DNA of 33,568 bases from Ignavibacteriaceae bacterium. GTDB taxonomy: Bacteria; Bacteroidota; Ignavibacteria; Ignavibacteriales; Ignavibacteriaceae. The stretch covers positions 1-33,568 of the forward strand of contig JACSRR010000460.1 in the NCBI GenBank assembly GCA_014879635.1, given 5' to 3'. Position 1 is the first letter of the stretch, and every line of letters starts with the position of its first letter. The notes beneath the pieces were generated by a model. That model worked only from the letters and a program-made list of their open reading frames with translations, was not told the origin of the DNA and did not search any database. Below are positions 9,512 to 18,960 of the stretch, in pieces. A program made the position numbers and the translations under genes.

Positions 9512-9539
9512 AAAAGCCCGCTTAAAAGCGGGCATTAAC
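9512..9539 (-). terminator. intrinsic terminator downstream of the FAA-hydrolase gene
   Basis: Same GCCCGCTTAAAAGCGGGC hairpin (9516-9533); minus strand is followed by TTTTAAATTT. Confidence 0.75.
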
Positions 9540-9572
9540 TCTATAATAAGTGTGAATAAACTATTTTAAAAA

Positions 9573-10229
9573 CTAACCAATTTCTGCTTCTAAGTTTGCG
9601 ATATTTGAAATTGAAGCTTTTAATTTATCTCCTTTTGAAAGTGAGCCTACACCCCCGGGTGTGCCGGTAAAAATAAGGTCACCTTCGTTAATAGTCATTT
9701 TATGAGAGAGATAACTAACAATTTGTGCGGGTTTAAACAACATTAGATTCAACTCTGCTCGCTGTCTTTCAACTCCGTTTACATGCAACAGAATCTCTTC
9801 AGATAAATCTATTTTATATTCTTCTTTTGATTTAAATTCAGATAAAATTGCCGCATTGTCAAAGCACTTTGCGAGAGTCCACGGAATACCCCTCTTTTTG
9901 GCGTCCATTTGAATATCTCGCAGGGTAAAATCAAAACCGGCTGCATAACCGGTAATGGCATTTTCGGCTTCAGCTTCATCAACATTTTTAATATCCTTAC
10001 CGATTAAAAGAACTAGTTCAGTTTCGTATTGCAAGTCGGTTGAGTGAGGAGGAAACTCAACAACAGCCCCGCTAAAACCAATATTTGAAGGGGGTTTCAT
10101 AAAAACGAGCGGGAATTCGGGAATTTCGTTTCCTAATTCTTTAGCGTGTTCGGCATAATTTCTACCTACGCATATAACCTTTGCAACTTGATATTTTTTA
10201 CCGCCGCATAAAATTTCGGGGAGTTTCAT
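9573..10229 (-). CDS. fumarylacetoacetate hydrolase (FAH) family protein
   Basis: ICVGRNYAEHAKELGN, FMKPPSNI, YETELVLLIGK, AAGFDFTLRDIQ, GDLIFTGTPGGVG. Confidence 0.93.
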   Translation of the reverse strand: MKLPEILCGGKKYQVAKVICVGRNYAEHAKELGNEIPEFPLVFMKPPSNIGFSGAVVEFPPHSTDLQYETELVLLIGKDIKNVDEAEAENAITGYAAGFDFTLRDIQMDAKKRGIPWTLAKCFDNAAILSEFKSKEEYKIDLSEEILLHVNGVERQRAELNLMLFKPAQIVSYLSHKMTINEGDLIFTGTPGGVGSLSKGDKLKASISNIANLEAEIG

Positions 10230-10241
10230 TTTGAATCCTTT

Positions 10242-12668
10242 TTACAATGTTATGAAAGAATTTATTCCTATTCTAAAGTTATTTTTACCCCTGTAATTTA
10301 ACTTAAATCCGAAATCTAATCTAATAGGAATTATAGGATGTAAAATTCCGAAACCCGCTTCATAAAACGGACTTTTGAACTCTTGAAATGTAGCCGGTAT
10401 ATTTTGAGAAGAACCCGCCGAGATTTCTGTTATCGCCATGTTAACAAATCCTGTAACAACTAATCCCAATTTTTTAAGAAAATCTATGCCGAGTAATCTA
10501 AACGGTAAATCGGCAAAGTTATGTTCAACAAATAAATTCAGTGCCCTGTCTGCAACTACTTCGTTTAAATCGAGAGTTCTGAATGTTAAATTTTGTGCCA
10601 ATAAATCCATGTTGCCGGGTACGGGATAGAAAAGTTGGAAGGGGAGATTTCCGTCGCTATAGAATGCCGTTGCTCTAATGTTTAGAGTTGTTATTGCTGA
10701 TGTTCTTGTAAAAATTCTTAAATTAGATTCATATAAAGTAAACTCTGATGTAGAGTTTAAGAAACCGGGTGAAGCATGAGAAACTTTTACATCTAAAAAT
10801 GTTACCGGACTTGTACCCCAAATTCTCCTCCTGTAAAACCCGTCTTCTATATAATCTCTTGGGTCAAACCTGATACCAACAGAAAAAATATTGTATCTGC
10901 CTTCTGTAATTGCAGGGTTTGGAGAGTATAATTTGTCTTTATTGAAGAAAGAGAAGTCAGTGTTAACAATTGCCGAATTATCAACCCTGTTTTGAAAACC
11001 TGCCGAAATCCTGATTACGGGAAATATTTCGCCCTGATATTCAAAGTTAAAACCGTTGCTGTAGTAATAATTCAAATGCTCGTATTTTGAAATTAGAACA
11101 TTAAATGAATTAAATAGTTTACTGAAATTATAGTCCCGAAACAACACATTTAACGAATTACCCGCAGAAAAACTAATTGAATGAGTTCTATAATCTCCTG
11201 CTAAATAGCGAAAAGAAAAATTATACTTGAATTTTTCGTCGGCAAAACCGTATGAAAAATCCAATGACGAATTTAATCTGTCTTTTAAGGCGGATCTGAT
11301 TCTTGTGTTAAAATTTAGGGTATTTCCTTCAACCCGGTTAAAATGCCATAGCGAAAGTGGACCCGAAATAGAAAGCTCGTCAGTGAGAGATGTAGAATTT
11401 CCGAAAAAAGAAAAATCATCCCAAAAAGAACGGGGCATACTTTGTATTGAATCAATTCTACGGTATGCTTCAACTTCTGAGTCAGTATTAACAATAACTT
11501 GTTGCCCGCTCCAAAAAAGTGAATCTTTCTCGTCAGCATCGGGTAAAACAGTTACTATTGCTTTTGAGAAAGTGCCTTCGGGTATTACGGGGTTAATTTT
11601 ATAGTCATTAAGCGAAGTGTTGATTTCAAATTCAGCTCTGGCAATTCCGAGATAATTAAATTTGCCGTAAACATTAAAATCGACGGGCATATAAACGGCA
11701 GGATTTCCGTAAGGAAAAAATTGTTGAAGAATTAAAAGAGAATCGATAAAATTATTGATAATACCCGATTTATTAATCGAAAGCTCTGCTCTGATAAGGT
11801 CAAAGGATTTGTCTAAAATGTAAAGCATTCCGGTTAAACCGGGAAGAGAAAGGTCTTCCGGCTCAAGGTGTATTTTAAATACATTTTTTCCGTCAATAGA
11901 AACAGTGTCTTTAATGTAGTAGTAATAATAACTTAGGGCGTCATTGGCAATAGGACCCGTCATTCTTTGACCAAAAACATTTATGACATCTTCATAAAAA
12001 TTTTGAATAAATCTACCGCCGGTAAAAACATTGATAAAAGGGGGGAGGTTAGCTGTTTGTTTTCTTGCAATAATAATTTCCTTGTAATCTGAGGGAGCAC
12101 TAAAAAACCCTTCGGAAATATTTTCAACAATTGCAGAAATTTTAAGCTCCGAGGTATCACTTCCGGTAGATAAACCAATACCCGCACCTCTCTGACCGGG
12201 GCTAACATTAATATCGTTTGGTGTTTTGGCGGTTGCCTTGGTGTAGCTTCTAAAAGTATAAGTCTTGAGAAAATCGTCTCTTCTATTCTTAGTTTTTATA
12301 GCTTCTCTGATGATTGCAAGAGCAGGATTTTCTCCGGGGGTAACTGTAACTTCCGGGAGGTTAACGGCACTTAGCTCTAACTCAAAATTGATATCATTGA
12401 GGTCAGAGTTAACATTTATTTCTTTAGTAAGCGAAATATAGCCAACATAAGAAACCGAAAGTGAATATCTGCCTGCACTCATTTTGAGTTCGTAGTACCC
12501 TTCTTTATTTGAAGCGGCACCTTTACCGTCATTTCCAACTCTGATATTTGCAAATAAAAGTGGTTCCCCTGTTTGGGAATCGCTTATTTTACCCTTTACG
12601 GTGAATTGTTGAGAGTATGCTAAATTAGTAAATAATAGAAAAGTAAAAATTAGAATTTTATAGTTCAT
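10242..12668 (-). CDS. DUF5686-like outer-membrane protein with N-terminal carboxypeptidase-regulatory-like domain
   Basis: Signal peptide; GKISDSQTGEPLLFANIRVGNDGKGAASNKEGYYEL (CarboxypepD_reg-like); ANPALAII-type segment (PGENPALAIIREAIKTKNRRDD); aromatic/beta-rich C-terminal half. Confidence 0.82.
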   Translation of the reverse strand: MNYKILIFTFLLFTNLAYSQQFTVKGKISDSQTGEPLLFANIRVGNDGKGAASNKEGYYELKMSAGRYSLSVSYVGYISLTKEINVNSDLNDINFELELSAVNLPEVTVTPGENPALAIIREAIKTKNRRDDFLKTYTFRSYTKATAKTPNDINVSPGQRGAGIGLSTGSDTSELKISAIVENISEGFFSAPSDYKEIIIARKQTANLPPFINVFTGGRFIQNFYEDVINVFGQRMTGPIANDALSYYYYYIKDTVSIDGKNVFKIHLEPEDLSLPGLTGMLYILDKSFDLIRAELSINKSGIINNFIDSLLILQQFFPYGNPAVYMPVDFNVYGKFNYLGIARAEFEINTSLNDYKINPVIPEGTFSKAIVTVLPDADEKDSLFWSGQQVIVNTDSEVEAYRRIDSIQSMPRSFWDDFSFFGNSTSLTDELSISGPLSLWHFNRVEGNTLNFNTRIRSALKDRLNSSLDFSYGFADEKFKYNFSFRYLAGDYRTHSISFSAGNSLNVLFRDYNFSKLFNSFNVLISKYEHLNYYYSNGFNFEYQGEIFPVIRISAGFQNRVDNSAIVNTDFSFFNKDKLYSPNPAITEGRYNIFSVGIRFDPRDYIEDGFYRRRIWGTSPVTFLDVKVSHASPGFLNSTSEFTLYESNLRIFTRTSAITTLNIRATAFYSDGNLPFQLFYPVPGNMDLLAQNLTFRTLDLNEVVADRALNLFVEHNFADLPFRLLGIDFLKKLGLVVTGFVNMAITEISAGSSQNIPATFQEFKSPFYEAGFGILHPIIPIRLDFGFKLNYRGKNNFRIGINSFITL

Positions 12669-12774
12669 AAACCGGAATTTTTAAACTTAATATACATTAA
12701 TTGTAATAGTTTAAAGGAAAATGTATGATAAAAGGTTCCTTCAAATTATAAAATACAATTTTTCTGCCGGCAAA

Positions 12775-13932
12775 TTACTTTTGACTCATCAAATCGGAAA
12801 TAAATCGCATATTTTTTGAATCAATATTTGAAATGATAATTTTCAAGATAGCCGTAAACGGAACAGCTAAAAGCATACCTACAATACCCCAAACATAGCC
12901 CCAAATTAAAACGGACATTAAAATGACTAACGGGTTTAAATTTAATCTTTTACCTAAAAATATTGGTTCAAGAATATTAAAAAAGAGAGTTTGAACAACT
13001 GCAATTGCACCTATAACCAATAATGTTGAACTGACCGAACCGGTTTGAATTAAAGTCATTATGCCCGGCAATATTAGAGCTATTGCAGAACCGATTGTTG
13101 GTATAAAGTTCATGAAAAATGTAAGAATACCCCAAATTTCCGGGAAATCAATCCCTATTGCCCACATTAAAAAGAAAATTGAGATACCTGCTCCTAAATT
13201 AATTATCATTTTTGTAATAACATACCGTTGAATTTGTTCGGGAATCTTCTTAAATGTTGACTCAAGTTTTTCATCTACCTCATGTTTCTTTGCATCAATT
13301 AATTCTTCGGTTTCTGTTATAGGTAGTGCTGCAGATTCAGCAGTTTTAAATTCCTCTTCTATAGCTCTAAATTCTTTAGCTCGCCTTTTTTCGACATACC
13401 TTGTATGAATAGCCTTCATTATACCGCTATAGCCCGAAACAATAAAAACATAATAAAAGAGTACCATCAGAATACTACCTGCAAGGTCAACCGTTGAAGT
13501 AAGAACTCCGCCGGCTAATTTACCGTAGTCCAATTTACTTATTTGCTCCTCAATGGTAAAAGAATTCATTGATTCTTCACTAATTCCGAGTTTTATACCA
13601 TTCTCCACAATTAATGCGTTTAATTTAGGAAGATAACTGCTACCGGCATCAGAAAACCGGATTGCGCTCTCTATTAGAAAGCTGGTGGCTCCGTAAACAA
13701 GAAAATACACTATCGCAATATTGGATATTATAATTATGGGTTTCGGAATTTTGTATTTTTCTAAGAAAATGTTTAGAGGTTGGAATAACAAAAATAAAAA
13801 GTAGGCAATAAAAAGCGGTAGAAAGATGCTCTGTAGTTCTTTCATAGCTAATCCGATTGCAATAATTCCCAACACCGTTATAAAGAAAGATGCTGATGGG
13901 CTAAGTGAATATATCTTTTTCATTCCTGTCAT
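12775..13932 (-). CDS. AI-2E family transporter/permease (YdiK/PerM-like)
   Basis: Multiple TM helices; FIPTIGSAIALILPG and LNPLVILMSVLIWGYVWGIVGMLLAVPFTAILKI. Confidence 0.9.
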   Translation of the reverse strand: MTGMKKIYSLSPSASFFITVLGIIAIGLAMKELQSIFLPLFIAYFLFLLFQPLNIFLEKYKIPKPIIIISNIAIVYFLVYGATSFLIESAIRFSDAGSSYLPKLNALIVENGIKLGISEESMNSFTIEEQISKLDYGKLAGGVLTSTVDLAGSILMVLFYYVFIVSGYSGIMKAIHTRYVEKRRAKEFRAIEEEFKTAESAALPITETEELIDAKKHEVDEKLESTFKKIPEQIQRYVITKMIINLGAGISIFFLMWAIGIDFPEIWGILTFFMNFIPTIGSAIALILPGIMTLIQTGSVSSTLLVIGAIAVVQTLFFNILEPIFLGKRLNLNPLVILMSVLIWGYVWGIVGMLLAVPFTAILKIIISNIDSKNMRFISDLMSQK

Positions 13933-13992
13933 TTTTTTATTTATTTATACTTTTAATTTAATGATTTTTCTAAGCAAAAAATTGGCATAAAT

Positions 13993-14856
13993 TTGAGTTC
14001 TAAATTAAAAATTGGTACTTGCAGTTGGAATTATGACTCATGGACGGGGCTGGTTTATTCCGGGCTTCCCGGGAGTAATTATTTGACCGAATACTCGTCA
14101 ATTTATAACACTGTAGAGGTTGATAGATGGTTTTGGTCATTATTTCCGCCCGGAAAGGTAGTGCTTCCAAATTTAAAGGATGTAAATGATTACTTTTCTG
14201 CGGTAAACAAAGATTTCCGGTTCACTATAAAGGCACCAAACAGTATTTCGCTCACCCACTTTTATTCAAGAGATACCGGAGGAACACTTATAGAAAACCC
14301 CAATTTTTTATCTCCGGAGTTATATGAAAAGTTTTTAAAGTCTATTGAACCTTTACATCCTGTTACCGGAGTTATAATTATTCAGTTTGAATATCTTAAT
14401 AAGCAAAAAATGGGGTCTCAAAACGAATTTTTACAATTGTTAGAGAAATTTGCGGAAAGTGTTGATAAAAGTATCAAAATCGGGATAGAAATCAGAAATC
14501 CGAATTATCTTAATAAAAAGTTTTTCGAAACTTTGAATAGAACCGGGTTTATCCCCGTTTTTTTACACGGATATTTTATGCCCGATGCACTCAAAGTTAT
14601 CCGTGATTTCGCAAATTATATTCCCGGTACTGCAGTTTTACGGCTTCACGGACCTGACAGAACGGGCATTGAGAAAAAAACAAAAAATATTTGGAACGAA
14701 GTAGTTGAACCGAAAGATTTTGAAATCGGAACTATTGCCGAAGTTGTCAGAGAGCTTTTAGAAAGAGAAATTGAGCTTTATATCAATGTCAATAATCACT
14801 ATGAGGGATCTGCACCGCTAACAATCGAAAAAATAAAAACTGCGATTGCGGGTTGA
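13993..14856 (+). CDS. DUF72 domain protein (YecE-like)
   Basis: IGTCSWNYDSWTGLVYSG, YLTEYSSIYNTVEVDRWFW, FRFTIKAPNSISLTH; TTG start predicted by the track. Confidence 0.88.
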   Translation: MSSKLKIGTCSWNYDSWTGLVYSGLPGSNYLTEYSSIYNTVEVDRWFWSLFPPGKVVLPNLKDVNDYFSAVNKDFRFTIKAPNSISLTHFYSRDTGGTLIENPNFLSPELYEKFLKSIEPLHPVTGVIIIQFEYLNKQKMGSQNEFLQLLEKFAESVDKSIKIGIEIRNPNYLNKKFFETLNRTGFIPVFLHGYFMPDALKVIRDFANYIPGTAVLRLHGPDRTGIEKKTKNIWNEVVEPKDFEIGTIAEVVRELLEREIELYINVNNHYEGSAPLTIEKIKTAIAG

Positions 14857-14918
14857 TGCTACCTTTAAAAATTGAAAGAGAAGATTTAAGTGTATAATAT
14901 AAACGGAAATTTAATTTA

Positions 14919-15794
14919 ATGGAAACTTGGCTTCTATTTGCTTTATCATCGGCAGTTTTATCTGCTATTGCTGCTATTACTCAAAAAAAGATTCTCTTTG
15001 AAGTAAATGCACTCGAATTTTCATTTGTGGTATCTGTTTTTAATTTGATTTTGGCTGTACCATTTTTCTTTATGTTTGATTACTCTATTATTCAGCCGGC
15101 TTCACTGTGGGTATTGTTTGCAAAATCGATAATAAACGCATTGGCTTTTTGGTGTGTAATGCTATCACTAAAAAATTTGGATATAAGCGCCGCACTCCCG
15201 CTTCTGGCATTAACTCCGGGTTTTGTTGCAATTGTAGCTTTCTTTATGATTGGCGAAGAATTAACTATCAAAGAAATAAGCGGATTGCTGCTTTTGTTAG
15301 TAGGTACTTATATAATTGATATGAAAAATAACACCGATTTGCTCGCTCCGTTTAAAGCTTTTTTCGGGTCAAAAAAGTACTATTATGTATTCTCCGCTTT
15401 GGCACTTTTCACCGTTGCTACAGTTATGGATAAATGGATATTAAAAGGGTTTAAGTTGGGGTTATACCCTTTTATGGCATTTCAACATTTATTTTTTGCT
15501 TTAATATTTTTAGCGATTTTCGTTATAGTTAATAAATCTTTAATTCCTTCTAAAACTATTTTGAGTAAAAGGAATATTTTACTCACAGTTTTAGTTTCAT
15601 TTTTGACAATTGGTTACCGCTTTACACAGATTTCTGCTGTTATTATTGCACCGGTTGCATTGGTTACCGCCGTTAAGCGTATTTCGGTTTTCTTTGCTAC
15701 AATTGCCGGCGGTAAAATTTTTAACGAACCCCATCTTGTACGAAAAGCTATAGCTGCCGGAATTATAGTTGCCGGTACTTTGTTGATTGCTTAG
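14919..15794 (+). CDS. EamA-family (DMT) transporter
   Basis: About 10 TM helices in two halves; second helix-rich half starts near YYYVFSALALFTVATVMDK. Confidence 0.85.
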   Translation: METWLLFALSSAVLSAIAAITQKKILFEVNALEFSFVVSVFNLILAVPFFFMFDYSIIQPASLWVLFAKSIINALAFWCVMLSLKNLDISAALPLLALTPGFVAIVAFFMIGEELTIKEISGLLLLLVGTYIIDMKNNTDLLAPFKAFFGSKKYYYVFSALALFTVATVMDKWILKGFKLGLYPFMAFQHLFFALIFLAIFVIVNKSLIPSKTILSKRNILLTVLVSFLTIGYRFTQISAVIIAPVALVTAVKRISVFFATIAGGKIFNEPHLVRKAIAAGIIVAGTLLIA

Positions 15795-15821
15795 ATTGAT
15801 ATTTAACTTGAAAGAAAAATT

Positions 15822-16583
15822 ATGAAAAAGAAAAACTGGATTTTATGGGTACCTGCAATTATTATTGTGCTTGTTGCAGGTTCTCTCAACTCAATTACAT
15901 CGTCAGATTACCCGGTTTCAGGTACAATTGGTGCCGACGGTAAAAAAGTTACTTATTACTTTGAAAAAACTGTTCAAGCCGGTACAGATTATAGAATTCT
16001 TATCCGTACTGATAATGCTGAGATAACAGGTTATTATGAGATGAGAAATTCAAGAACGGATTCAATTCACAGAGGAGATTTAGTAAAAGGGGAGGGCATT
16101 CTTGAATCAATGGTACCCGGTGGTGCATCCGGAGATTCGCTATTTTTAGATGTTTACATAAAGTTAAGAGATTCTGTGTTTCAAGTCCCTAAAGAAACTA
16201 CTCTTAGTGTTTTTGTAACGGGAAAGATCCCTATAGGCATCTCAATATTGTATAGTGTAACCCTTTTCGCCTTTTTACTTTTTGCGGTCAGAACGGCTCT
16301 TGAATCTTTTAATCCTAAACCTCATTATACCCGGTTTGTTTTATATACTGCAATTTCAACAATACTTTACAGCTTGTTTGTGCTTCCTATTTACAATTAT
16401 TTTTATGGAAGAACCGGCGAATCGGATATAATGTCGCCCGAGAGATTATTTTCTTTTGAAGCATGGTATTTCCCGCTGATTTGGTTCGTTGCGTTTGCTG
16501 CACTATCTGTAATAAAGGATAAAAGATTTATTCTACTTACAGCCGGTGTTTTAACTCTCGGTTATTTTGTTATATTCCACTAA
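15822..16583 (+). CDS. hypothetical membrane protein
   Basis: Intact 253-aa ORF; N-terminal TM, extracytoplasmic beta-rich region, four C-terminal TM segments. No family recognised. Confidence 0.8.
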   Translation: MKKKNWILWVPAIIIVLVAGSLNSITSSDYPVSGTIGADGKKVTYYFEKTVQAGTDYRILIRTDNAEITGYYEMRNSRTDSIHRGDLVKGEGILESMVPGGASGDSLFLDVYIKLRDSVFQVPKETTLSVFVTGKIPIGISILYSVTLFAFLLFAVRTALESFNPKPHYTRFVLYTAISTILYSLFVLPIYNYFYGRTGESDIMSPERLFSFEAWYFPLIWFVAFAALSVIKDKRFILLTAGVLTLGYFVIFH

Positions 16584-16834
16584 AATAAACGGTAGAATTT
16601 ACATTCTGTATTAATTGGGTGTTCTCTCCGGTTAAAGTTTTTACTAATGGAAAATCATTTATTTGGCTTTCTTTATGACCGGATAAAAAATGGTTGAGGG
16701 TGATATATCATTTAATAAAAACAAAGATTCTTCCGTTCTCTATGCAAAAATTGAAGAGTACGGAAAAGAAATTTTATAGTTCTACCTTGTAATTAAACAG
16801 CAATTTAAAAACTGTGAGATTTTCTGTTGTTAAG

Positions 16835-16906
16835 AACTAACGGAGAAAAAAAATTACCGTTAGTTTATTTAAGTGTTTTAAGACACAGTTTTAATTTACT
16901 TAAATA
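16835..16906. other. two abutting inverted repeats downstream of the PhoD-like gene
   Basis: AACTAACGG(16835-16843)/CCGTTAGTT(16857-16865), 9-bp stem; immediately TATTTAAGT(16866-16874)/ACTTAAATA(16898-16906), 9-bp stem. Confidence 0.6.
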
Positions 16907-16910
16907 GAAA

Positions 16911-18239
16911 TCACTTTTTATATTTTAAATCATTCTCATTTATTGAGAGTGTCCAAACTTCACTGCCCTCAGTATCGAAAAGTTTTACCGATAAAATTCT
17001 ATCTAATCTTGGACCGGAAACAGAGAAGAGTGCAAAATTCCTGTTTTCAAAATAAGTGCCTGGAATCCGGTTTCCGTTCGGTTCGTTTTCAGCCTTTGAA
17101 GTGCCCGCAGTGAGTGGAGATGTTGTTACTTCATAGAGCGGGTATGCCCCTTTTCTGTTCATTTTCATTGCTTCGGCAGTATGTCTATCACCCGAGATAA
17201 AAAATACCCCCTCAATCCTGTTATTATGCAGTAATTGCAATATTTCTTCTTTTTCTTCACCGTAAGTAGAGTAGTTTTCATGTACGATTGCAGTGTTAAG
17301 AAATTGCCCGCCCAAACAGATAATTTTAAATGGAGCTTTACTTGAAGCAAGGGCATCAATCAACCAATTAAGTTGTTTCTCTCCGAGAATAGTTTTATTG
17401 CCGGTAAGTTTAAATTCGGGTGTTCTGTGATATCTGTTATCTAAGAGGAAAAAATCTACATCACCCCACTGAAAAGTTGAATATATACCCGGGTTGTCAT
17501 CATGTCCGTACTGATTATTACCCCAGAATAATTTAAATGCTTCAAGTGCGTCTTTTTTGTTCCGGTAAGTGTAATCGCTATTATTTTGACCGTATTCATG
17601 GTCATCCCAAATAGCGTAATGATGAGTTGAGGAGAGTAATTTTTGAAGTTCCGGCAAACTACGGTCGTGAGTATATCTATGCAAAATGCCTGTTCTTGTG
17701 TTCCAATCTGCTTCCCTCAAATATACATTATCACCCAACCATACCATAAAATCCGGATTTTTATCTGCAATCGAATTAAAAATTTCATATTGCCCGCCGT
17801 AAGGTTTACCGGGTCTATCGTAAACTGTTTCATTGATATAGGCGCAGCTTCCTGCGGCAAAGGTGAAATTTGGCGGGTCAGTTCGCCATTGCCACAATTT
17901 TTGAGTTGAAAAAGTCAGCGGATACGGGAAATCAATCATAGTTCCGTTAATGAACAGTTCATAATTGTATGTTATACCCTCATCAACACTATCAGCTAAA
18001 AGATGTGCAGTAAAAGCCTTTTCTTTATTTGTAATCTTTTTTTCAGAGAAATATCTTCTATCCGGATTTTTTGAGTCATAGTACACAATATGAACGGTAG
18101 CTTCGCTTTTGGTTTGCACCCAAATCATCACTTCTCTTATTTCTGAGTATCCCGGCATTAAACCGGAGTTTAACAATTCTTTTTGACCAAAAAGTGAGAA
18201 AGTAAGTATAAATAAAAATAGTAAAAGACTTTTCATCAT
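16911..18239 (-). CDS. PhoD-like alkaline phosphatase / phosphodiesterase family protein
   Basis: Signal peptide; PDFMVWLGDNVYLREADW, AIWDDHEYGQNNSD, FFISGDRHTAEAM metallophosphatase motifs. Confidence 0.92.
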   Translation of the reverse strand: MMKSLLLFLFILTFSLFGQKELLNSGLMPGYSEIREVMIWVQTKSEATVHIVYYDSKNPDRRYFSEKKITNKEKAFTAHLLADSVDEGITYNYELFINGTMIDFPYPLTFSTQKLWQWRTDPPNFTFAAGSCAYINETVYDRPGKPYGGQYEIFNSIADKNPDFMVWLGDNVYLREADWNTRTGILHRYTHDRSLPELQKLLSSTHHYAIWDDHEYGQNNSDYTYRNKKDALEAFKLFWGNNQYGHDDNPGIYSTFQWGDVDFFLLDNRYHRTPEFKLTGNKTILGEKQLNWLIDALASSKAPFKIICLGGQFLNTAIVHENYSTYGEEKEEILQLLHNNRIEGVFFISGDRHTAEAMKMNRKGAYPLYEVTTSPLTAGTSKAENEPNGNRIPGTYFENRNFALFSVSGPRLDRILSVKLFDTEGSEVWTLSINENDLKYKK

Positions 18240-18267
18240 AAATCCGGAATTAATTAGTAATTTTAAT

Positions 18268-18960
18268 TTATTCGGCTGAAATTAGTTTGTATCCTATTCC
18301 GTGTACGGTAATAATAATCTTAGGTTTGTTTGAATCTTCTTCAACTTTCTGTCGTAATTTCACTATAAAATTATCAACAGTTCTTGTTGTGGGAAATTCT
18401 TCGTAACCCCAAATATTGCTTAATAAATCATCGCGGCTTACAGTGTGATTTTTATGTTCCCAAAGATATTTTAATATTTCAAATTCTTTGTGCGACATAG
18501 TAACCGGTTTTCCGTCTATAAACCCGCTGTAATTTGAGAAGTTAACTTCCAAACTTCCTATCTCAATTGTTTCTTTAATTTGCTGTTCAACTTTGGTTTC
18601 ACCTCTTCTAAGTACCGCTCTAATTCTTGCAAGTAATTCCCTTAAGCTAAACGGTTTGGTTACATAATCATCAGCGCCGAGCTCTAACCCAAGAACTTTA
18701 TCAATCTCTTCTCCTTTTGCAGTAAGAAGTATTACAGGAGTTTTAATTCCTTCCTGCCTTATTTTCTTACAAACATCAAACCCTGACATTTTAGGCATCA
18801 TAACATCCATAACAATTAAATTATAAGCATTTGCCATAATTTTTTCATAACCTTCTTGACCATCTGATGCAGTTTCTACCGTATAACCTTCAAATTCCAA
18901 GTTATCAGCAAGACCCTTCCTCATGTTTGGTTCATCTTCAACAACAAGTATTTTAGACAT
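18268..18960 (-). CDS. OmpR-family DNA-binding response regulator
   Basis: ILVVEDEPNMRKGL, LIVMDVMMPKMSGFDVCKKIR, VILLTAKGEE, winged-helix C-terminus TRTVDNFIVKLRQKVE. Confidence 0.95.
   Translation of the reverse strand: MSKILVVEDEPNMRKGLADNLEFEGYTVETASDGQEGYEKIMANAYNLIVMDVMMPKMSGFDVCKKIRQEGIKTPVILLTAKGEEIDKVLGLELGADDYVTKPFSLRELLARIRAVLRRGETKVEQQIKETIEIGSLEVNFSNYSGFIDGKPVTMSHKEFEILKYLWEHKNHTVSRDDLLSNIWGYEEFPTTRTVDNFIVKLRQKVEEDSNKPKIIITVHGIGYKLISAE

Noticed and set aside
11227-11604. 125-aa plus-strand ORF
   Set aside because: Antisense to the DUF5686-like gene; no domain recognised.
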